This document shows positions 6,781 to 10,943 of a stretch of DNA of 12,107 nt, in pieces. The stretch is from a bacterium. GTDB lineage: Bacteria > Patescibacteriota > Minisyncoccia > Minisyncoccales > GWA2-38-27. The position numbers and the translations under genes were made by a program. The notes under the pieces are model-generated. The model did not search any database and was not told where the DNA came from. It worked only from the letters and a program-made list of their open reading frames with translations. Within the stretch, counting starts at the first letter, position 1, and every line of letters starts with the position of its first letter. The DNA lies in assembly GCA_029553225.1 (NCBI GenBank), contig JAKPCP010000004.1, positions 1-12,107 of the forward strand, read 5' to 3'.

Positions 6781-6837
6781 TACTAAATTATCTTTTCACT
6801 TTCTTATCTTTTAAGATAATGAAAAGATATTTTAGTA
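6781..6837 (-). promoter_or_regulatory. Long AU-rich hairpin in the hsp20 5' leader (possible RNA thermometer)
   Basis: TACTAAAATATCTTTTCA (6837-6820 on the minus strand) pairs with 6798-6781 over 18 positions with one T-T mismatch (6788/6830). The intervening 21 bases hold a second repeat, TTATCTT/AAGATAA (6804-6810 with 6813-6819). The hairpin ends 12 bases before the hsp20 ATG. A TATAAA box at 6844-6849 would start transcription almost exactly at its 5' base, so the mRNA may begin with it. No -35 is convincing, and no CIRCE (HrcA) element is seen. Role in thermal or stability control is inferred. Confidence 0.6.
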
Positions 6838-6860
6838 ATTTGCTTTATATTCGACCTTTA

Positions 6861-7036
6861 AAGAAAAAAGAGCGCAAAGTAACAGCTCACGAGTTAGCAT
6901 CAGATACAGAACGTATGAACATAATTCTTTTGTAAGCCAACCCACTTTGCGCTCTTAAAAGAATTTCCTTGTTCATAAGCTCTGTATTTTATTTATTTTT
7001 TACAAGCGACCGACCGCATCGCTTATTTTTCCTTTT
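6861..7036 (-). ncRNA. Putative structured non-coding RNA, family unrecognised
   Basis: This is a GC-richer island in an otherwise AT-rich gap of about 300 bases without an ORF. In RNA order on the minus strand: (1) a 6-bp hairpin AAGCGA/TCGCTT (7019-7024 with 7004-7009) with a 9-base G/C-rich loop; (2) strand A (6957-6986), complementary to A' (6905-6931) through blocks of 6, 7 and 8 bp with two internal loops; (3) strand B (6944-6956), perfectly complementary for 13 bp to B' (6868-6880). The order is A-B-A'-B', so both stems together make a pseudoknot, or they compete. B-B' is followed by TTTTTTC, as in an intrinsic terminator. An extended -10 promoter lies at 7043-7052. Ends are estimates. 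It lacks the SRP core, tmRNA alanine arm and 6S layout; I cannot name it. It may also serve as a leader for hsp20. Confidence 0.65.
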
Positions 7037-7042
7037 CTACTT

Positions 7043-7052
7043 TTTATAACAC
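7043..7052 (-). promoter_or_regulatory. Extended -10 promoter for the putative ncRNA
   Basis: GTGTTATAAA on the minus strand contains TGN-TATAAA, an extended -10, with a start site predicted near 7036. A CTGACA sequence upstream (5 of 6 to the -35 consensus), overlapping the sigma-gene stop codon, is spaced 20 bases away, longer than ideal. An extended -10 often tolerates a weak -35. Confidence 0.5.
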
Positions 7053-7070
7053 TTAAAAGAAAAAAAGGTG

Positions 7071-7667
7071 TCAGAGTATTTTTTTAAAAAATTTTGGTTT
7101 TGTATATTTTTTTTGATAATCTTTAAAACTAGTAATATATTTAAAATAAGGATGATTTATAAGTTTTTTTCTTGTTCTTGAAAGAATTAATTTTACTGCA
7201 TTTTCGCTTTTATCCACAATTTTGGCAATTTCTTTTATTGGAAGATCTTCTTTATATTTTAAAAAAAATATATCTTTTTCTGGTTGAGGCAATTCTTGAA
7301 TTGCTTTCCATAAAAGTTTAAGATTTTCTTTTTTGTCTATTTCTTCTTCTGGAATTATAATATTAGGGATATTATCAACTGATTCTAGCGGTATAATTTT
7401 ATTTTTCCTGTAATAATTTACTAAAAGATTATGAGCAATAGTTAAAAGATAGGAATAATAAGAATGAGTACGTAAGTTAAATTTATCTAAATCTTTATAT
7501 GCCCTTATAAAGGTTTCTTGCATTAAATCCTCAGCAATATCCTTTTGGTGTCCTACGCGAAACCAAAAGTAATTAAAAATTTTCTGAGAATATTTTTTAT
7601 AAATATCTTCAAATTTTTTATGATCTTTCTTTGCTTCTTCAATTAAATAAATATCTTCTTTATCCAT
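7071..7667 (-). CDS. ECF-type sigma-70 family RNA polymerase sigma factor
   Basis: 198 residues with the two-domain plan of ECF sigma factors, which direct RNA polymerase to alternative promoters. Region 2 covers about 18-90: YKKYSQKIFNYFWFRV, then DIAEDLMQETFIRAYKDLDKF (43-63, core binding and -10 melting), then SYLLTIAHNLLVNYYRKNK. Region 4 covers about 115-165: LWKAIQELPQPEKDIFFLKY, then the -35 helix-turn-helix LPIKEIAKIVDKSENAVKLILSRTRKKL. A basic, aromatic tail of about 30 residues follows, longer than usual. It starts 18 bases after the stop of the thioredoxin/DsbD-like gene, so the two are co-transcribed. No anti-sigma gene is adjacent in the same operon. The stop is TGA at 7071-7073. 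Confidence 0.95.
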   Translation of the reverse strand: MDKEDIYLIEEAKKDHKKFEDIYKKYSQKIFNYFWFRVGHQKDIAEDLMQETFIRAYKDLDKFNLRTHSYYSYLLTIAHNLLVNYYRKNKIIPLESVDNIPNIIIPEEEIDKKENLKLLWKAIQELPQPEKDIFFLKYKEDLPIKEIAKIVDKSENAVKLILSRTRKKLINHPYFKYITSFKDYQKKYTKPKFFKKIL

Positions 7668-7685
7668 TTTTAAAAAATTAAAACA

Positions 7686-8843
7686 CTAAACTATTCCGAT
7701 AAAATAATAAATTCCTAAGAAAAACATTATTATTGAAGCAATTAAATTTAAAATCGTTGTAAATTTAGGAGAAACAACTAAAATTTTCATTGAAAAAACA
7801 GAAATCAAAAAAACAATAATCTCATCTAATAAATAAAATAAAAGATAAATTAAAATACAAATAAAAACTACAAAGAAAGAAACATTAGATTCAGTTAAAA
7901 TGGAGGCAAATAAAACAGGTAAAGCAGCAGAACAAGGAAATTCAATTATAGTTACGATTGCGGCAAAAACTAAAACGGACAAAATCAATATCAAAATACC
8001 ATTCTTTTCTTTAAATATATTTTGGAGTTTTTTTGAAAATTTCTCAGAAATTCCGCCAAAGCTGCAAATCGTTTTATTTTCCCTAGCTTTTAAAAATTCT
8101 CTAAAAAAATAAACACCTCCCAACATTGCTAAAATCCCAACCACTATTTCCATCTCCCTTAAATAAAGAGAAAGATAAGAAAAAACCTGATGCCATAAAA
8201 ATATTAAAGCACCATAAACAAGACTTGTAACTAAAAGATAGGTTCCACCTAGAATTAAAACCCTTTTTCTATTTCCATTTAAACCAAACACTAACCCTAA
8301 AATTAAAACTAAAGCCCCCAAAGAACAAACATTAAAGCCGTCAAAAAAACCTAAAATTACCGCCAGAAGCGGTAAAGAAAAATTATAAGGATTAATTTCT
8401 CCCAAAAAAGGAACTTTAATTTTTTCATTTAATTTATTATTTTCCTGAGATTCTTCTTTTAAAAGATTTTTATTTTGAGATAAGTTTAAAACATAATCCT
8501 CAATTTCTTTTTCTATATCATCATTAAATCCTAAAAAATATTTTTCACCAATGAAAGTCATCGGGACAAACCCATAAATATTTGAAGGCACTTTATAGTT
8601 TTTATAAAATTTTGTTAAAAGATCAGTATTTTCTTTATTTGAAAGCGAAAACTCTTTAATTTCAACTTCTGGATATTTTTGTTTTAACTCTTCTAAAAAT
8701 GGTTTTTCGGCAGCGCAATGAGGACAAGTTGGACTATAAAAAAAATTTATCTCGATTTTTTTTTGAGCAAATACAAAATTAGAAAATCCTAATAATAAAA
8801 ATAAAAAAAATAAAATAAAAAAATATTTTCTTGTATTTTTCAT
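7686..8843 (-). CDS. Thioredoxin-CcdA/DsbD-like membrane fusion (disulfide relay)
   Basis: 385 residues. A signal peptide or N-terminal helix (1-26, VFA|Q) is followed by a thioredoxin-fold domain outside the membrane, with the redox pair CPHC (40-43) in SPTCPHC and the cis-proline motif VPMTFIG (Pro94). After a linker come about six membrane helices (roughly 153-188, 195-217, 229-248, 283-311, 317-345, 357-384). Cys173 in DGFNVCSLG and Cys304 in EFPCSAALP are in the positions used by CcdA/DsbD to pass electrons across the membrane; Cys260 is extra. The protein likely carries reductant from cytoplasmic thioredoxin to extracytoplasmic disulfides, with the acceptor fused at the N-terminus instead of the C-terminus as in DsbD. 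It is followed by the ECF sigma gene. Direction of electron flow is inferred. Confidence 0.92.
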   Translation of the reverse strand: MKNTRKYFFILFFLFLLLGFSNFVFAQKKIEINFFYSPTCPHCAAEKPFLEELKQKYPEVEIKEFSLSNKENTDLLTKFYKNYKVPSNIYGFVPMTFIGEKYFLGFNDDIEKEIEDYVLNLSQNKNLLKEESQENNKLNEKIKVPFLGEINPYNFSLPLLAVILGFFDGFNVCSLGALVLILGLVFGLNGNRKRVLILGGTYLLVTSLVYGALIFLWHQVFSYLSLYLREMEIVVGILAMLGGVYFFREFLKARENKTICSFGGISEKFSKKLQNIFKEKNGILILILSVLVFAAIVTIIEFPCSAALPVLFASILTESNVSFFVVFICILIYLLFYLLDEIIVFLISVFSMKILVVSPKFTTILNLIASIIMFFLGIYYFIGIV

Positions 8844-8863
8844 AAATTTCTATAATTTTCTAT

Positions 8864-8890
8864 TTTATAATTTTTATTATTTTTTTTCAA
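8864..8890 (-). promoter_or_regulatory. Possible promoter of the disulfide-relay/sigma operon
   Basis: TTGAAA (8885-8890) and TATAAA (8864-8869), separated by 15 bases, lie between the upstream terminator and the ATG at 8843. The spacing is short and the region is nearly all A/T, so this is tentative; ECF factors also often drive their own, differently shaped promoters. Confidence 0.3.
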
Positions 8891-8897
8891 TTTTTAT

Positions 8898-8926
8898 AAA
8901 AAAAGAGGCTTAAAAACCTCTTTTTT
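8898..8926 (-). terminator. Intrinsic terminator of the coiled-coil/acidic protein unit
   Basis: AAAAAAGAGG, an 8-base loop and CCTCTTTTTTT on the minus strand, 25 bases after the stop at 8951. The four G-C-rich pairs are extended by A-U pairs and end in a T run. The sequence is nearly symmetric, so some activity on the plus strand is possible. Confidence 0.8.
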
Positions 8927-8950
8927 CTCTTTGCTTTCTATTTTTTAAAA

Positions 8951-9304
8951 TCATAATCCGCTTAAATCATTTTCTATTTCTTTTGCTTCTTTATCAATAT
9001 CAGATAAATCTGTTTCGTTTAAATCTTTTTCAATTGCTTCTATTTCATCGGAAACACGAACATTTTTAAGATCAATTGTTTTAGGATCTTCATATGAAGG
9101 CAAAGAAACACCTTCTTCTGTAAGTATTTTTTCCTCTTCTTCTGTTAGAGGAATAGGTTTTAATTCTTCTTCTAAGAAAATCGTTTCCTTTTCTTCCACC
9201 TCATTCAATAATTTAGTTTTCGGCCTAATTACAAAAAAAGTAAAAGCAATTAAAATAATAATTATTATAATAGCGATTGTTATAATTAAAGTTTTTTTAT
9301 TCAT
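8951..9304 (-). CDS. Membrane-anchored acidic protein (117 residues)
   Basis: A single, isoleucine-rich membrane helix (about 5-27) near the N-terminus is followed by FFVIRPKTK and an acidic tail outside or at the membrane. The tail has many glutamates (EVEEKETIFLEEELKPIPLTEEEEK) and ends in DLSDIDKEAKEIENDLSGL. No family recognised. It is translated 5 bases after the stop of the 281-residue coiled-coil gene, so the pair form one unit that ends at the terminator 8898-8926. The stop is TGA. I infer that the two proteins act together at the cell envelope; nothing shows how. Confidence 0.8.
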   Translation of the reverse strand: MNKKTLIITIAIIIIIILIAFTFFVIRPKTKLLNEVEEKETIFLEEELKPIPLTEEEEKILTEEGVSLPSYEDPKTIDLKNVRVSDEIEAIEKDLNETDLSDIDKEAKEIENDLSGL

Positions 9305-9309
9305 AAAAT

Positions 9310-10155
9310 TTATTTTTCAGGCTGATTATTTGTTTTTTCTAAAAGATTTTTCATTAGAGAAATAATTTCTTTTAATTTTGAATTAAGAGATTCGTTTTCT
9401 TTTTTTATTTCTTCAGCGATTTGACGAGATTGTTTGCTTATTTCTTCAAGGTTCTTGCCTTCTAATAGCGAGCTATATTTTTCTTTCATTTCTTCTAATT
9501 TTAATTCATTTAAAGTGTTTATATTTTTTGCCTCTTCTATTAAAGGAATAATTTCTGAAATATCAATCCCTTGTTTTTCCATTTTTTGAACCCTTGATTC
9601 AATTCTATCAATAATGTTTTTAAAGCGATAAGTTACTGCTCTATATCTATTTATCATTTTTAACCCTTTTCCATAAGCTGCTGAAACCTTAGTTCTTGTT
9701 TTTAAATCTGAAATATTAAATTTAAGATTTTGCCGAAGCTCTTTCTCCTTTTCAAGATTTTCTTGGCGAAGATTTTTTATCTCTTTTTGAACTTGTTCTC
9801 TTTTTTCCTTTAATTCTCTTTTTATTTCCTCTTTTTGCTCTGGGGCTATATTTTTAAACTTTAATCCATCTAAAGAAGTTTGCAACAAATTTTTATTTTT
9901 TTTAATTAAAAAGCTTGTATTTTGCCAATCTTCTCTGATATTTTGAATTTCTTGTTTTGTTTCTCGATTTTCTTCTTTAATTTCCTGATTTATTTCTTCT
10001 TTTTTTTCTTTAATTTCTTGTCCTAAATTTATTTCTCTTGTATTTTCGTTTTGATCTAAATTAATACTATCTGAATTTTCTTGCGCGTAAACAGAAAATG
10101 CCAAAAATAGAGATAGAAAAGAAAGAAAACTTATTTTTATTAATTTGTTTTTCAT
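9310..10155 (-). CDS. Secreted coiled-coil protein (281 residues)
   Basis: A signal peptide is clear: basic start, hydrophobic core ISFLSFLSLFLAFSV, and cleavage likely after VYA (about 24). The mature part is almost wholly charged coiled coil (about 45-150, repeated EI-KEKKEEINQEIKEE and KREQVQKEIKNLRQE patterns). A conserved-looking block follows at about 165-225 with RYRAVTYRFKNIIDRIESR, MEKQGIDISEIIPLIEEAKN, and then another helix to the end. From memory, the 'RI.SR..K....G.D.S......EAK' block recurs in secreted CPR proteins of unknown role; unverified. No enzymatic motif. It has the second-best promoter in the window and no Shine-Dalgarno. Confidence 0.85.
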   Translation of the reverse strand: MKNKLIKISFLSFLSLFLAFSVYAQENSDSINLDQNENTREINLGQEIKEKKEEINQEIKEENRETKQEIQNIREDWQNTSFLIKKNKNLLQTSLDGLKFKNIAPEQKEEIKRELKEKREQVQKEIKNLRQENLEKEKELRQNLKFNISDLKTRTKVSAAYGKGLKMINRYRAVTYRFKNIIDRIESRVQKMEKQGIDISEIIPLIEEAKNINTLNELKLEEMKEKYSSLLEGKNLEEISKQSRQIAEEIKKENESLNSKLKEIISLMKNLLEKTNNQPEK

Positions 10156-10198
10156 ATTTTTTTATTTTAAAATTATAAAATTTGTTTTATCTATTAAA

Positions 10199-10227
10199 AT
10201 TATAATAAATTAATACTCATCTGTCGA
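10199..10227 (-). promoter_or_regulatory. Strong promoter of the coiled-coil protein unit
   Basis: TCGACA (10222-10227, 5 of 6) with an optimal 17-base spacer and a perfect TATAAT (10199-10204) on the minus strand. It leaves a leader of about 35 bases before the ATG at 10155. Confidence 0.75.
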
Positions 10228-10230
10228 GAA

Positions 10231-10286
10231 AAACCTTAAAAAAGGCAAGAAAAAAGGTTTGGTTTTGATATTAGGGTTAAACCTTT
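10231..10286. repeat. Triple AAACCTT / AAGGTTT repeats in the divergent intergenic region
   Basis: AAACCTT (10231-10237), AAGGTTT (10254-10260) and AAACCTTT (10279-10286) can pair as two alternative hairpins sharing the middle copy. They lie between the minus-strand promoter at 10199-10227 and the plus-strand gene at 10409. Downstream there are further short repeats (TTATAGG twice near 10307-10318). The rest of the 253-base gap (10156-10408) holds promoters and a short GCTCT/AGAGC hairpin (10371-10375 with 10388-10392) before the ribosome site. No tRNA or ORF is seen. Confidence 0.45.
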
Positions 10287-10332
10287 GATAATCTTGTTTT
10301 GGATTTTATAGGTTATAGGCTTATACAAATCA

Positions 10333-10363
10333 TTGATAAATTAACTTAATGTATTATTATAAA
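10333..10363 (+). promoter_or_regulatory. Possible promoter of the ParB-like gene
   Basis: TTGATA (10333-10338, 5 of 6) and TATAAA (10358-10363) on the plus strand, with a 19-base spacer, which is long. They are suitably placed before the leader and the ribosome binding site of the 10409 gene. Tentative because of the A/T background. Confidence 0.4.
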
Positions 10364-10395
10364 ATATAACGCTCTTTAAAATTTAATAGAGCAGA

Positions 10396-10401
10396 AAGGA
10401 G
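10396..10401 (+). promoter_or_regulatory. Canonical ribosome binding site AAGGAG
   Basis: AAGGAG within GAAAGGAGTG, 7 bases before ATG at 10409. It has the same sequence and spacing as the site in front of the 273-residue orphan. Confidence 0.87.
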
Positions 10402-10408
10402 TGTAATT

Positions 10409-10903
10409 ATGAAAGAAGTAATTATTAGTCCCCATAACCTAAAACGAACTTTCATTTGTTGTAATAATCCAAAATCTTCTAGCTATAATAAAAAAAGAAG
10501 AACATACCGATGGCTTAACAAAATATATAAAGCCAAAAGAGAGGATGAAATTCCTCCGGTTATTGCTGTATATGACCCAGAAACAGAAGATTTTTTAATT
10601 TATGACGGAAACATAAGGACATCTTATGCGTTATTAAAGGGATATAAATTAAAAGCAAAGATTATTTATAATCAACAAGATTTAGATGAATATTTAAAAA
10701 ATAATTCCTATCTTTGGTGGGGCATAGATAATCTTAAAGAGCTTTTAGAATTTATGAGAATATATGCTCAATATCCAGAAGAATGGCAAAAAATGCCATT
10801 AGAATTTCAGGTAAAAGTTATAAAAAAATACCGAGAGTGGAACGAAAAAAAGTGGATTGGAATATATGATGATGAAGATTATAGCAATTTTCCATCTTTT
10901 TAA
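10409..10903 (+). CDS. ParB/sulfiredoxin-fold domain protein, stand-alone
   Basis: 164 residues, no signal peptide or membrane segment. Residues about 48-86 look like the N-terminal ParB/Srx fold: IPPVIAVYDPETEDFLIYDGNIRTSYALL and then KGYKLKAKII. The segment resembles the ParB pattern 'Y.I.DG.HR..A....G...I.A.I', with DGNIR in place of DG.HR. The N-terminal 45 residues are basic (YNKKRRTYRWLNKIYKAKR) and could bind nucleic acid or phosphate. The C-terminal part has conserved-looking tryptophans (SYLWWGIDN, EEWQKMP, REWNEKKW). There is no ParB helix-turn-helix domain and no parA beside it, so chromosome segregation is unlikely. It is the only plus-strand gene, monocistronic, with a strong Shine-Dalgarno and terminator. 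Substrate and reaction, if any, are unknown. Confidence 0.82.
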   Translation: MKEVIISPHNLKRTFICCNNPKSSSYNKKRRTYRWLNKIYKAKREDEIPPVIAVYDPETEDFLIYDGNIRTSYALLKGYKLKAKIIYNQQDLDEYLKNNSYLWWGIDNLKELLEFMRIYAQYPEEWQKMPLEFQVKVIKKYREWNEKKWIGIYDDEDYSNFPSF

Positions 10904-10911
10904 AATTTTAT

Positions 10912-10943
10912 GCCTGCGGAAACTATTTTTCCGCAGGCTTTTT
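10912..10943 (+). terminator. Strong intrinsic terminator, shared by convergent genes
   Basis: A perfect 11-bp G/C-rich stem, GCCTGCGGAAA (10912-10922) with TTTCCGCAGGC (10928-10938), loop CTATT, then TTTTT. It follows the ParB-like stop by 8 bases and abuts the stop codon of the convergent GH3 gene. On the minus strand the stem is followed by ATAAAATTTT, so it may also end that transcript, less efficiently. Confidence 0.93.

Noticed and set aside
6769..6860. CIRCE/HrcA operator upstream of hsp20
   Set aside because: The TTAGCACTC-N9-GAGTGCTAA pattern is absent; the inverted repeat present is different in sequence and length.
6861..7036. Assignment of the putative RNA to 6S, SRP, tmRNA or RNase P RNA
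   Set aside because: No closing long rod with central bubble (6S), no GGAAGG...AGCAGCC core (SRP), no tRNA-Ala-like ends (tmRNA), and it is far too short for RNase P RNA.
7045..7073. Weak hairpin after the sigma-factor stop (ACAC..CTT / AAG..TGT) as its terminator
   Set aside because: Six pairs with a bulge and no U-tract; it overlaps the extended -10 box of the RNA.
7071..7073. Recoding of TGA as glycine (as in Gracilibacteria/Absconditabacteria)
   Set aside because: TGA ends the sigma, GH3 and 117-residue genes at sensible points just before promoters or terminators, and no conserved glycine position is encoded by TGA in the genes read.
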